32,882 nucleotides of DNA from Balneolaceae bacterium. GTDB lineage: Bacteria > Bacteroidota > Rhodothermia > Balneolales > Balneolaceae. Positions 15,498 through 24,386 of this stretch are shown in pieces (position 1 is the first letter of the stretch; every line of letters begins with the position of its first letter). Location: the NCBI GenBank assembly GCA_007118695.1, contig SKRC01000037.1, positions 1-32,882 on the forward strand. The letters run 5' to 3'. The notes beneath the pieces are model-generated. The model worked only from the letters and a program-made list of their open reading frames with translations. It had not been told where the DNA came from and ran no database searches. Both the position numbers and the translations under genes were made by a program.

Positions 15498-15891
15498 TAC
15501 CGGCCCGTTGGTTGCCATCATTAACAAGAGAGATCAATATCACTTTTGGGCAACTGAACAGATTGCCGATATTGATAGTGGATTGATTACAAATCCGGCC
15601 GTTCTATGTGAGGCTTTTCATTTGTTGAAAAAAACAAATAAAGGCATGCATGGGCTTCTGTTGTTGCTGGAGGAGGAACTTCTGTCTGTAGAAAATCCAT
15701 ATCCGAATGAAAAAAAATACATCCATAAAACGCTGAGAAATTATCAGAATATCCGGGCTTCCTTTACTGATACCTGCCTGATTGCAATGGCGAACCGGGC
15801 TTCAGACAGCCTGATATTCACCACCGACAGTGACTTCAATATCTATCGCGATTCCAGGGGGAAACCGTTTAACCTGATATCGCCTTATTGA
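15475..15891 (+). CDS. PIN-domain toxin (VapC-like ribonuclease)
   Basis: A 138-residue PIN-domain protein, the presumed RNase toxin of the pair. The acidic metal-binding set is present: Asp8 in YLDTGPLVAI, Glu46 in NPAVLCEAFHLL, Asp99 in SFTDTCLIAMA, and Asp118/Asp120 in TTDSDFNIYR. Length is typical for VapC. The start is not an ATG: the only sensible one is TTG 15475, which begins the domain at its first strand and overlaps the antitoxin by 23 bp; ATGs upstream (from 15340) would add about 45 residues of antitoxin-frame noise. A weak start inside the antitoxin gene would keep toxin below antitoxin. The RNA target is unknown. Confidence 0.85.
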   Translation: MAKNIYLDTGPLVAIINKRDQYHFWATEQIADIDSGLITNPAVLCEAFHLLKKTNKGMHGLLLLLEEELLSVENPYPNEKKYIHKTLRNYQNIRASFTDTCLIAMANRASDSLIFTTDSDFNIYRDSRGKPFNLISPY

Positions 15892-15996
15892 GTAAAATTT
15901 CTGATTTAAAACCGGTTGACATGAAACAGGTGTCGCGATTTTTTAATTCGTATAGTGCCTCTGAATACATCAAACAGGAATAGATGCATCCGTCAT

Positions 15997-16030
15997 GTTA
16001 TTGGATAACACCAATTTGTTATCGGATAAC
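15997..16030. promoter_or_regulatory. Two tandem palindromes GTTAT-NGG-ATAAC, 21 bp apart
   Basis: GTTATTGGATAAC (15997-16009) and GTTATCGGATAAC (16018-16030) differ at one central base. Each is a 5-bp inverted repeat around three bases, and their starts are 21 bp apart, i.e. on one DNA face. They lie between the toxin gene and the PabC-like gene, so they look like a double operator, but no regulator is identified. Confidence 0.4.
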
Positions 16031-16050
16031 CTTTTGCCGGAAGACCCGGA

Positions 16051-16085
16051 TACCCAATACCCAATACCCAATACCCAATACCCAA
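16051..16085. repeat. Heptamer tandem repeat (TACCCAA)5
   Basis: Five perfect copies of TACCCAA in a row, followed by a partial unit, in the 265-bp gap between the toxin gene and the PabC-like gene. In the register ACCCAAT the unit matches the AYYCAWT pattern of the tracts at 5353 and 10022. A minus-strand frame across it would read as repeated YWVLGI and is an artefact. Apart from this tract and the palindromes at 15997-16030 I see nothing else in the gap. Confidence 0.85.
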
Positions 16086-16156
16086 TGAACCGGTAATTAC
16101 ACCAGACATTTATACAGTACGGTCTGCAAAATGTTGAATATTCAGGTTTGGAAAAT

Positions 16157-17023
16157 ATGACCAAAAAGAACCGATATATATGGGTCAATGGTACTTTTGT
16201 TCGTGATTCGGATCCGGCTTTACGGCCGGCAACCAAAGGGTTGATGTATGGTGCCGGTTGTTTTGAGACCCTGCGATCCTACAGGGGCAAATTTCTCCAT
16301 TTGAACCTGCACCTGGACCGACTGATGAAGGGGATGGCGTACCTGGATATCGATCCCGGAGAACAGTTTTTGGAGGATCTGCTGAGAGACTCTATTCAGC
16401 AGCTGCTTGCCAGGAACGGACTGGCGGATCAGGATGCCATTGTCCGGATTCAGGTTTCCGACGCCGGGATGAGGGGCTACCGGCCGAACAGGGAGATTCA
16501 ACCGAATATAATAATCACAACAAGCCCGCTGGAAGACCGGAGCGGGCAATACCGCCTTTCAACTGTAAGCCAACGGGTTATTCCGTCGGCCAGCCGGCCT
16601 GCCGACCTGAAATTGAGCAATACCCTTCACTACATGCAGGCCTGGCGGGAAGCTCAAAAGAACGGGGCCAATGACGCCCTGATGCTGACCAGTAAAGGAA
16701 TGGTAGCAGAATCAGCCATTGCCAATATATTTTGGAAAAAAGGGGATACTATTTTTACCCCATCATGCGATTGCGACATTCTGCCCGGCCTGGTCAGACA
16801 AATCATGCTGGAGCTGTTGACACGCTCGCCTAACTATCATGTGCAGGAGGCTCAGTTTCGCCCGGCAGATTTGTTAAATGCAGATATCGTATGGCTGACG
16901 AATTCGGTTCGCCAGATTCTACCGGTGGCTGGCGTGGATGACCATGATTTTCCTGTGGAGACCCGGTTTTATGAAGATCTGAAGAATGCATTTCATCTTT
17001 ACAGAGAGGTAAACTTGAGCTGA
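16157..17023 (+). CDS. pabC: Class IV aminotransferase fold, probable 4-amino-4-deoxychorismate lyase
   Basis: A 288-residue PLP enzyme of fold type IV. The Schiff-base lysine is Lys152 in ADLKLSNTLHYMQA, with Glu185 in GMVAESAIANIFW and the N-terminal YGAGCFETLRSYRG characteristic of the family. This family includes branched-chain aminotransferase, D-amino acid aminotransferase and PabC. Its stop overlaps the folC start (TGATG at 17021-17025), and PabC makes p-aminobenzoate for folate, so PabC is the best reading. Sequence alone does not exclude a branched-chain aminotransferase-like role. ATG 16157 is preferred over the TTG 16148 just upstream. Confidence 0.75.
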   Translation: MTKKNRYIWVNGTFVRDSDPALRPATKGLMYGAGCFETLRSYRGKFLHLNLHLDRLMKGMAYLDIDPGEQFLEDLLRDSIQQLLARNGLADQDAIVRIQVSDAGMRGYRPNREIQPNIIITTSPLEDRSGQYRLSTVSQRVIPSASRPADLKLSNTLHYMQAWREAQKNGANDALMLTSKGMVAESAIANIFWKKGDTIFTPSCDCDILPGLVRQIMLELLTRSPNYHVQEAQFRPADLLNADIVWLTNSVRQILPVAGVDDHDFPVETRFYEDLKNAFHLYREVNLS

Positions 17024-18342
17024 TGCCAAACCGGTTTAATACATATGAAGATGTCGCTCAATACCTTGACCGGATTCCGAAATTCAGTCAATCGGGCATT
17101 CGCGCGGCCAATTTTTCCCTGGATCATATGGACCAGTTTTGCCGTTTGATGGGCAATCCTGAACAAAAGCTCCGGGCAATCCATGTGGCCGGCACCAACG
17201 GAAAAGGGACCACCTGTCAGATGCTGGCGTCGGTTTATGAGCAGGCCGGCTATAAAACCGGCCTGTATACCTCCCCGCATCTGCTGGAATTCAACGAGCG
17301 TGTACGCATTAATGCACTCCCTGTACCTGACATGGAGATCCTTGCATTTTTTCAACAGCATGAGAAGGATTTGAATGAGGTACCCCTATCCTATTTCGAA
17401 ATCAGTACCTGCCTGGCATTTTGGTACTTCGCCAGGGAGCAATGTGACCTGGCTGTTATTGAAACCGGGTTGGGGGGGCGGCTCGATGCGACGAACGTGT
17501 TAGAGCCGCTTGTAAGCATTATTACATCGGTTTCAAAAGATCATACCGATATCCTGGGTGATACGATTGCAGAAATAACCAGGGAAAAAGCCGGTATTAT
17601 TAAGCCGGGCAGACCGGTAGTTACCGGACGGTTATCGGAGGAAGTGATGGATGAAATCAACGGGATTGCAAATAAGCAGGAATCTGAGGTTCACAGTTCG
17701 CTCTTGTGTTTCCCGCAGTGGAAATCGGGCAATATTCATGTAACAGATCCACAAAACCGGACTCTATTGAAGATAAAAGGGGCCGGAAGAAAAAAAATTG
17801 ACTCTGTTAACATTGCAATGGCTTTGACAGCCGTATCACTATTGCAGAAACCATTTCCGGTCATAAACACAGAATTTATTGAAGGAATTGAACACCTGGA
17901 GGAACGATATCCGGAGCATGCGCATTTTCAAAGACTCTCAAAAGAGTACAACTGGTTCTTTGACGGGGCTCATAATCCGGAAGCACTTGCTACATTAATG
18001 GATCAGATAAGCACACTCTGGGGCGAAAGAGAGCCTGTTTTTGTCCTTTCGCTCATGAAAGATAAAGCAATTCCGGAAATGCTGGAAAATTTTCAACCTT
18101 ACAAAAACGTTTATTACATTGATACAGGTACAGAGAGATGTGCTGACTGTAATCAGATCCTATCTTTTATTCCACAGGCAAAGTGTTTTGAGTTGGATGA
18201 ACATGGGGCAAAAAGAATTTTAGATGGGTTGAAATCGGAATTAGTAATTTTTGCCGGAAGTTTTTACTTTTACAGACAAGTAAAGAACTGGATGGCAAGC
18301 CAACTACCTTCTGATCACACAATAGACTTCAAGATACTCTAA
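17023..18342 (+). CDS. folC: Dihydrofolate synthase / folylpolyglutamate synthase
   Basis: A 439-residue Mur-ligase-fold enzyme that adds glutamate to dihydropteroate and to folates using ATP. The P-loop is HVAGTNGKGTTCQ (AGTNGKGT at 56-63); further motifs are YTSPHLLEFNERVRIN, VIETGLGGRLDATNV, SVSKDHTDILGDTIAEITREKAGIIK, and WFFDGAHNPEA at the start of the C-terminal domain. Length fits FolC. It starts by a 1-nt overlap with the preceding PabC-like gene, so both are made from one message. The base before rho is reached after 89 bp with no obvious terminator. Confidence 0.95.
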   Translation: MPNRFNTYEDVAQYLDRIPKFSQSGIRAANFSLDHMDQFCRLMGNPEQKLRAIHVAGTNGKGTTCQMLASVYEQAGYKTGLYTSPHLLEFNERVRINALPVPDMEILAFFQQHEKDLNEVPLSYFEISTCLAFWYFAREQCDLAVIETGLGGRLDATNVLEPLVSIITSVSKDHTDILGDTIAEITREKAGIIKPGRPVVTGRLSEEVMDEINGIANKQESEVHSSLLCFPQWKSGNIHVTDPQNRTLLKIKGAGRKKIDSVNIAMALTAVSLLQKPFPVINTEFIEGIEHLEERYPEHAHFQRLSKEYNWFFDGAHNPEALATLMDQISTLWGEREPVFVLSLMKDKAIPEMLENFQPYKNVYYIDTGTERCADCNQILSFIPQAKCFELDEHGAKRILDGLKSELVIFAGSFYFYRQVKNWMASQLPSDHTIDFKIL

Positions 18343-18431
18343 ATAATTCCTCGTTGAAGTTTGTGAATCTGCGCTTACGTTGCACTCATTCCTTGAAAGA
18401 AATTTTCTAATCAATACACCAAAATTTTATT

Positions 18432-19976
18432 ATGTCGGAGACTCAAACCGATCATATTTCAAATATCGACCTCGACAGGCTTTACGATAAAACGGTAAAG
18501 GAACTTCAGGTCATTGCAAAAAATCTGAATCTGAAACGGGTTACAGGACTCAAAAAGGAGCAGCTGATCGAACGGATCAGGGATTTGGCTTCTGAAGAGC
18601 CTGCTGACAGGGATGGCCATAAGGATCAGGAGGAAAAACCTGATTCTGAATCTATTCCTAAAAAGCAATATGGCGGTCAAAGTCATATTCAGTCCTACGA
18701 CAACAGGGATACAGACGGTTCAGATGACCAAAAGTCCCGGCAACGGGGCGGTAAACCCAGGGATCAGTATAAAAAGAATAAAAACCATGTAAGCAATGTA
18801 CTTCCGGAATCGGATGCCGGTAAACTGGATGAACGGCTTGAGGAGATCCGGCCGCGCCTGGGCAAGTTTTTGCTCAATGAAGGGACACTTGAAATCCTGC
18901 CGGACGGGTATGGTTTTTTGCGGTCCGTGAACTACAATTACAAGGCCAGTCCTGACGATATTTATGTTTCCCCGTCACAGATTAAACGGTTTCGTTTGAG
19001 GCAGGGCGATTGTGTCATTGGCATCATCCGTCCACCCAAAGTAGGGGAGAGGTATTTTGCACTTTTAAGGGTAGAAGGGGTCAATGGCAAGATTCCAAAG
19101 GATATGGACAACCGGGAGGATTTTGAAGATCTGCTCCCGATCTATCCCGATCAGCGATACAAGCTTGAAAATCATCATGCCGAGTATACAACTCGTGTCA
19201 TCGATATGTTCGCGCCACTCGGAAAAGGCCAGCGGGGGCTGATTGTTGCCCAGCCGAAAACCGGTAAGACGACCATTTTGCGTAACATGGCCAATGCAGT
19301 TTCCACCAACAACCCGAATACCAAGATCATCATATTGTTGATTGATGAACGGCCTGAAGAGGTTACCGAAATGGAGCGATCGGTCAAAGATGCAGAAGTG
19401 GTCGCTTCAACATTTGATGAAAAGCCTGAGAATCACATCGGATTGTCGGAAATTGTATTTGAAAAGGCAAAAAGACTGGTTGAAAGCGGCCATGATGTTC
19501 TGTTGTTGATGGACTCCATTACGCGCCTTTCCAGGGCTTACAATATTTGTGCCAGCAGTTCCGGCAGAACCATGACCGGGGGTGTTGACTCCGAAGCTTT
19601 GAAAGCGCCCCGTCAGCTATTTACTTCTGCAAGGAATATTGAAAACGGAGGAAGCCTCACCATCATCGCCACAGCATTGATAGAGACAGGGTCCCGCATG
19701 GATGATGTTATTTTTGAGGAATTCAAAGGCACCGGTAATATGGAGGTTGTTCTTGACCGGCGGCTTGCCGATAGAAGAATTTTCCCCGCCATCGATATAT
19801 TCAAAAGTGGGACTCGCCGTGAGGAGCTTATCGTATCTGATGAGGAGAGGGAAAAAGTGGTTTTGCTCAGACGCTACCTCAACAACATGAATTCATTTGA
19901 AGCGATGGAGTTCCTGCTCGATAAAATGAAAGGAACCAAAAACAACGAAGAGTTTTTGTTATCAATGAATAAGTAG
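18432..19976 (+). CDS. rho: Transcription termination factor Rho with extended N-terminal insert
   Basis: A 514-residue hexameric RNA-dependent ATPase that ends transcription. Order of parts: Rho-N helical domain (about 12-52, [21 protein letters not shown]), a polar low-complexity insert (about 55-128, rich in Asp, Gln, Lys, Arg and Gly), the cold-shock-like RNA-binding domain (about 145-220, [15 protein letters not shown]), and the motor domain with Walker A QPKTGKTT (274-281), [11 protein letters not shown] (301-311), and [22 protein letters not shown]. The E. coli protein has 419 residues, so the insert accounts for the difference; similar inserts are known in Bacteroidota and Actinobacteria. 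The stop lies 2 bp from the stop of a convergent gene. Confidence 0.96.
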   Translation: MSETQTDHISNIDLDRLYDKTVKELQVIAKNLNLKRVTGLKKEQLIERIRDLASEEPADRDGHKDQEEKPDSESIPKKQYGGQSHIQSYDNRDTDGSDDQKSRQRGGKPRDQYKKNKNHVSNVLPESDAGKLDERLEEIRPRLGKFLLNEGTLEILPDGYGFLRSVNYNYKASPDDIYVSPSQIKRFRLRQGDCVIGIIRPPKVGERYFALLRVEGVNGKIPKDMDNREDFEDLLPIYPDQRYKLENHHAEYTTRVIDMFAPLGKGQRGLIVAQPKTGKTTILRNMANAVSTNNPNTKIIILLIDERPEEVTEMERSVKDAEVVASTFDEKPENHIGLSEIVFEKAKRLVESGHDVLLLMDSITRLSRAYNICASSSGRTMTGGVDSEALKAPRQLFTSARNIENGGSLTIIATALIETGSRMDDVIFEEFKGTGNMEVVLDRRLADRRIFPAIDIFKSGTRREELIVSDEEREKVVLLRRYLNNMNSFEAMEFLLDKMKGTKNNEEFLLSMNK

Positions 19977-19978
19977 GA

Positions 19979-20824
19979 TTACGGTTCCAGCAGCACGTAT
20001 TTCTTGTGCTCATCCCGTGCGAGTTTCCCATTTTTTCTATATAAGGAGTGGTAGAAAAACAGGTATGCGCCGCTGTTGAAAGCCTCTTTTAACAGGAGAG
20101 TTTTAAACTTTTTGGACTGTAGGGGATTGTGATCCATCTGCTTCATTGCATAGTGATTCAGGTGATACTCCGTTGGAATCAGGTCACCCGGGTAGTAGGC
20201 CGTCTGGCCGTCATCGCTGATTCTAACGATTTGATGGCCGGGGGTGTGGCCGCCGGTAAATAGCAGATCGATACCGGGAACCAGTTCAAATGAATCCCCT
20301 TCGATAAAGTGAAACCGGTCTTCAGCCGCCAGTTTATATAATTCATCCATTCTGTACCCGGCCCCGGTAAGCCCGGGCTGTCGACTCTCCACACTGACGG
20401 CAAAATCCCATTCCCGCTTTTGGACCAGGTACTCCGCATTGGGAAATGTGGCTGATGTCTCAATATCCGGGTTTACATAGGTAGAGCCGGCCACATGGTC
20501 GTAATGCAGATGCGTAAGTACCACAAACTGAATATCATCCGGGTGTACACCGAATATTTCCAGGTTGGTTACCACATTGGAGGTCTGGCGAAAATCACTG
20601 CTATAATCCAGCCCCCAACCCAGACCCGAATCGAGTAAAATATGGACATTACCATCGGTAATGTACAATGGATCGATGCCAATGGCCGAGGAATATTTGC
20701 CAAGCGACATGTCATCTTTGAGATTATCGAGCCGTTTCGGCTCCATCTTCTGCAGTATACCATCGCCGAAGATCTCAAAGAAACCTTCACTCAGCTGTTC
20801 TATAAGAAATCTGCCGGTTTCCAT
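19979..20824 (-). CDS. Metallo-beta-lactamase-fold hydrolase, lactonase-like
   Basis: A 281-residue protein with the full two-zinc site: His105, His107, Asp109 and His110 (THLHYDH), His193 (GGHTPGH), Asp214 (YYPGDLIP) and His259 (FYHS). The motif spacing and overall layout resemble the AHL-lactonase/AttM-type branch of the superfamily, but the same layout is shared by other esterases and lactonases, so the substrate is open. No signal peptide, so cytoplasmic. Its ATG directly abuts the sppA stop (TAAATG when read on the minus strand), which implies co-translation with the protease gene. It converges with rho, leaving 2 bp between the stops. Confidence 0.88.
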   Translation of the reverse strand: METGRFLIEQLSEGFFEIFGDGILQKMEPKRLDNLKDDMSLGKYSSAIGIDPLYITDGNVHILLDSGLGWGLDYSSDFRQTSNVVTNLEIFGVHPDDIQFVVLTHLHYDHVAGSTYVNPDIETSATFPNAEYLVQKREWDFAVSVESRQPGLTGAGYRMDELYKLAAEDRFHFIEGDSFELVPGIDLLFTGGHTPGHQIVRISDDGQTAYYPGDLIPTEYHLNHYAMKQMDHNPLQSKKFKTLLLKEAFNSGAYLFFYHSLYRKNGKLARDEHKKYVLLEP

Positions 20825-22609
20825 TTAATCAATTATAAATTCAACCGGAAGAATGGCCCAGTTCCTGCCTGCATTATGGTTTTTGAGGTCCTCCAGGCTC
20901 CGGATCTCGTCGGAATAGGGGACCAGCGAACGCACCCAACTGCTGATCCGTGCCTCGGCAGAGGAAAAGAGCATATCAAAAAGCTCCTTGCGTTCCGGAT
21001 AGGTGATGACCCTGTACTCCTCGATCTCTGCCTTCTCGGCCGCTACGGCCAGGGCATCTTCAAGCGTGCCGACCCTGTCCACCAGGTTGACGTTCATTGC
21101 GTCCTGCCCCGTCCAGACACGGCCCTGCGCAACTTCATGGACATCATCCCGGCTCATACCCCTTCCGTCGGCTACACGGGTTAAAAATGTTTCATACCCG
21201 CTCTCTACACTTCGCTGCAGGGCATCCCTTTCCGATGGTGTCAGCGGCCGCGTCATCAGCCAGAGATCAGCATGATCGTGGGTTTTAAACTCTTCAAAAT
21301 AGATTCCCAGTTTTTCATTGTAAAATTTCTGGGTATTGAACATCTGGTTATAGATACCGATGGATCCGGTTATGGTATTCGGCGATGCAATCACCTCGTC
21401 AGCACCCATGGCGATATAGTATCCACCTGAAGCAGCTACATTGCCCATATAAGCGATTACCGGTTTCTTTTTGGCCGCTTCCCTGATGTGGCCCCAGATG
21501 AGTTCGGAAGTCGAAACCGCCCCGCCTCCGCTGTTGATATGAATAACAATCGCTTTTACATCATCATTGTCGAGACTTGAATCGAGAGACCGTTTGATGC
21601 TGTTGGCGGTAATGATATTACCGGTTGAAAAGGGCCCGGTAAAACCTTCTGGCATAATTGCACCGGATGCATAGATAACGGAAATACGGTTGTCGGTATC
21701 GGGTAATTCCAGTCCAGCTGATCCGGGTTTCACCCTGTTATATCTTTGCAGCGATACGGTTCTCAATGACTGATCTTCCTCAAGCTCCAGACGATTCTTA
21801 ATGGCTTCTTCCACTTCATGTGGATGAGCGATGAAGTCAACCAGGCCGGCTTCCAGGGCCCATTCCACACTATTGGGCGGGATATTATTTAAAAGACTGT
21901 CGATCTCTGATTTCGTCAGGCCTCTTTGCTGCTCAATGGTATTGACAAAGGTAGAGGTTGCACTGTTGAGAATCGCCATGATCTGCTCACGGTTCTCAGG
22001 CGAGCTTTCTTCCCGAAGAAAAGGCTCCACAGCCGATTTGTAATCGCCTACCCGGATGATTTCAGGCTCGATGCCGATCTTTTCCAGCATTCTTTTCATA
22101 TAGCTGATCTGAACGACAAACCCATTGAACTCAAAAAAGGTTTCCGGCGGTAAAAAAATGGAATCGGCCGCCGATGCCAGGAAATAAGCGGTTTCGTTTA
22201 TTCCCATATCATTCGAACTGGCATAAACGAATTTGCCGCTTTCTTCCTTGAAATCCTGGATATAATTGTAGGCTGTCTCCAGGTTTGCCCAGGAGGTGGA
22301 GAGTTGGTTTAACTCAATCCATACGCCCCAAATCCGGTCGTCACTGGCCGCCTTTTCAAGATTGTTTTTTAACATTTCCAGCGAAACCTGTTTTTCAGCA
22401 CCGGATGGAAACAGATCCCTGAAGGGGTCGTGTGTGGTCCTGGCAGGTATCGTACCGCTGAGCTTCATTGTTAATACCGAATTGGAACGAATATAGGGCT
22501 CAGGTTCCCCGGCAGTACTGACGATACCGATAAACAGAATAAGGATAATCAGGGATATTCCGATTATCGTACCCAATATCGACGCAAGAAATGTTTTAAG
22601 AAAATTCAT
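20825..22609 (-). CDS. sppA: Signal peptide peptidase SppA, 67K type
   Basis: A 594-residue inner-membrane serine protease that clears cleaved signal peptides and other membrane remnants. It has an N-terminal membrane helix (about 8-30) and two tandem Clp-like domains. The catalytic pair follows the E. coli SppA arrangement: the general-base lysine Lys191 in VGDYKSAVEPFLRE in the first domain and the nucleophile Ser394 in NVAASGGYYIAMG in the second. IHINSGGGAVSTSE supplies the oxyanion-type glycine loop. The length matches the long, self-dimer form. A 178-bp divergent region separates it from the oxidoreductase at 22788. The lactonase-like gene follows with no gap. Confidence 0.95.
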   Translation of the reverse strand: MNFLKTFLASILGTIIGISLIILILFIGIVSTAGEPEPYIRSNSVLTMKLSGTIPARTTHDPFRDLFPSGAEKQVSLEMLKNNLEKAASDDRIWGVWIELNQLSTSWANLETAYNYIQDFKEESGKFVYASSNDMGINETAYFLASAADSIFLPPETFFEFNGFVVQISYMKRMLEKIGIEPEIIRVGDYKSAVEPFLREESSPENREQIMAILNSATSTFVNTIEQQRGLTKSEIDSLLNNIPPNSVEWALEAGLVDFIAHPHEVEEAIKNRLELEEDQSLRTVSLQRYNRVKPGSAGLELPDTDNRISVIYASGAIMPEGFTGPFSTGNIITANSIKRSLDSSLDNDDVKAIVIHINSGGGAVSTSELIWGHIREAAKKKPVIAYMGNVAASGGYYIAMGADEVIASPNTITGSIGIYNQMFNTQKFYNEKLGIYFEEFKTHDHADLWLMTRPLTPSERDALQRSVESGYETFLTRVADGRGMSRDDVHEVAQGRVWTGQDAMNVNLVDRVGTLEDALAVAAEKAEIEEYRVITYPERKELFDMLFSSAEARISSWVRSLVPYSDEIRSLEDLKNHNAGRNWAILPVEFIID

Positions 22610-22787
22610 TAAAGAAGCACTTTGATTGTTATTGAATGAAAAATGATTGAATTGATTTTATCATACTGTTGTTCGTAAGAACATAAAAAAAGATTCAAAT
22701 CAATCCATTAAATTTAACCCAAGAAAGAGCAAACGTCTTTTTGGATTAAAGATACTGTTAAAATTCCTACAGGTCGAATGAAATTGA
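22610..22787. promoter_or_regulatory. Divergent intergenic region between sppA and the FAD oxidoreductase
   Basis: An AT-rich 178-bp spacer that must hold promoters for both directions. It contains TGTTC-GTAA-GAACA (22670-22683), a 5-bp inverted repeat around a 4-nt centre, that could be an operator or a small hairpin. I cannot assign -33/-7 boxes with confidence. Confidence 0.35.
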
Positions 22788-24386
22788 ATGAACAAATTTG
22801 ATGCTATTATCATCGGATCCGGCCATAATGGCCTGATTACTGCTTGTTATCTCTCCAAAGCCGGTTACAGGGTTTGCGTGCTCGAACGGCGCGATACGAT
22901 CGGGGGGGCAGTATCCACTGAAACCATGTTTCGCTCTCAGGAGAATCCCAATGGGTTCAGAATGGATGTCGGCTCTTCCGTTCACATCATGATCCATCAA
23001 ACCGGCATACTTGAAGAGCTTGAGCTGACCAATTACGGGCTGGAATATATTGAAATGGACCCGATAATGTCGTATCCGGTTCCCGGCGGCAGGGGAGTGA
23101 TTCATTTTTTCAGGGATCTGGAGCGAACGCTTGATTCGATCGGACAGGTGGCCCCGGAGGATGTGGCCAATTACCGGGATTTTGTCGAGTTCTGGGGGAG
23201 AATCAACAAGGGAGTTCTCAGGGCATTTATGGTTCCGCCTTCCGGAAAGAATATCATCACCGAAATGATCAGGGGCCAGTTCCGGGACGGGTCCATGTTC
23301 AAGAAAGGGGAGCAAACAGCCGGACTTCAGAAAATACTGTCCAGTTACGGTAAGGTCGTGGAGAGTGCATTTGAGAATCCCCACATGAAAGCGGCATTGA
23401 TGTGGTTTGCAGCTCAATCGGGGCCCACACCGGATATGCCGGCAACCGGCGATTTTGTGGGGTGGCAATCGATGCTGCATCAGAGCGGGGCCAAACACCC
23501 GCGGGGCGGCAGCGGGATGCTGACCCGGGCAATGGCTAATCTGATTGAAAACCATGGAGGTATTATTAAAACCGGAAATCCGGTCAAATCCATTGACATT
23601 GAAAACGGCCGTGCAAGGGGGGTAGTAACGGATAATGATCACTTTTTTGAAGGGGACCTGATTGTGTCCAATGCCCATGTGCAAACAACGATGCTCAAAA
23701 TGGTAGGCCGGGAGTTTCTGGATGAGACGATGGTCAAAAAAGTGGAGGATATCCAGGTGGGCAACGGATTTGGAATGGTAATACGCTGTGCTGTCCAAGA
23801 ACTTCCGCAGTACACAGCCGCTCCCGAGGACCCGTATATCCATAACGGAATGCAGCTGCTGGCTCCCTCGGTGCAGTATATGTATGATGCGATTGGTGAT
23901 TACCATAAACGCCGGCCACCGGAAAAACCGGCTGTCCTGGCCATGACGTTTTCAAAAATCGATCCGGATGTGGCCAGGGATGGCAATCATACCCTTTTTG
24001 CATGGGCGCAATGGCACCCTTATGAACTCTCCGGTGGTCTCCGGTGGGATGATATCCGCGAGCGGGAAGCGGAAAAGATCTACCGGGTTGTGGAGGGCTA
24101 TGCACCGAATATGAAAGGAAAGCTGATTGACTGGTATATTCAGTCACCCCTGGATATTGAACGCAAACACGGCATGTTAAAAGGAAATGTGATGCATGTG
24201 GAGATGAATTTTGATCAGATGTTTATGTTCCGTCCTACGCCGGAACTGAGCCGGTATGAAACGCCGATAAAAAATCTATACCTTTCCAGTGCTTCCTGTC
24301 ATCCGGGAGGTGGCGTATTCGGTGCAGCCGGGTATAATGCGGCAAATGTGATCCTTAAAAAACATAAACGAAAAAAGCTCTATTAG
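22788..24386 (+). CDS. PYROXD2/phytoene-desaturase-like FAD-dependent oxidoreductase
   Basis: A 532-residue flavoprotein. The N-terminal dinucleotide fold is FDAIIIGSGHNGLITACYLSKAG followed by CVLERRDTIGGAVSTE (ADP-binding and the second GG motif). The C-terminal FAD motif is NLYLSSASCHPGGGVFGAAGYNAANVIL, and MFMFRPTPELSRYETPI just before it is characteristic of the PYROXD2 branch of the CrtI superfamily. These proteins are related to carotenoid desaturases but their substrates are mostly unknown. No carotenoid genes are nearby, so a CrtI role is unlikely. ATG 22788; the stop overlaps the GTG start of alr by one base. Confidence 0.9.
   Translation: MNKFDAIIIGSGHNGLITACYLSKAGYRVCVLERRDTIGGAVSTETMFRSQENPNGFRMDVGSSVHIMIHQTGILEELELTNYGLEYIEMDPIMSYPVPGGRGVIHFFRDLERTLDSIGQVAPEDVANYRDFVEFWGRINKGVLRAFMVPPSGKNIITEMIRGQFRDGSMFKKGEQTAGLQKILSSYGKVVESAFENPHMKAALMWFAAQSGPTPDMPATGDFVGWQSMLHQSGAKHPRGGSGMLTRAMANLIENHGGIIKTGNPVKSIDIENGRARGVVTDNDHFFEGDLIVSNAHVQTTMLKMVGREFLDETMVKKVEDIQVGNGFGMVIRCAVQELPQYTAAPEDPYIHNGMQLLAPSVQYMYDAIGDYHKRRPPEKPAVLAMTFSKIDPDVARDGNHTLFAWAQWHPYELSGGLRWDDIREREAEKIYRVVEGYAPNMKGKLIDWYIQSPLDIERKHGMLKGNVMHVEMNFDQMFMFRPTPELSRYETPIKNLYLSSASCHPGGGVFGAAGYNAANVILKKHKRKKLY

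Noticed and set aside
16051-16085. Possible CRISPR-like array
   Set aside because: The units are 7 nt and directly joined, with no spacers and no cas genes in the window.
15970-16236. A minus-strand open frame encoding YWVLGIGYWV-like repeats
   Set aside because: It is simply the translation of the TACCCAA repeat and overlaps the pabC start.
22767-23906. A 379-codon minus-strand open frame opposite the FAD oxidoreductase
   Set aside because: The plus-strand frame has clear FAD motifs over its whole length; the minus frame has His/Cys-rich, fold-less composition typical of an antisense shadow.
22788-24386. Carotenoid biosynthesis locus
   Set aside because: Only one CrtI-superfamily protein is present, its C-terminal motif is PYROXD2-like, and no phytoene synthase or cyclase is nearby.
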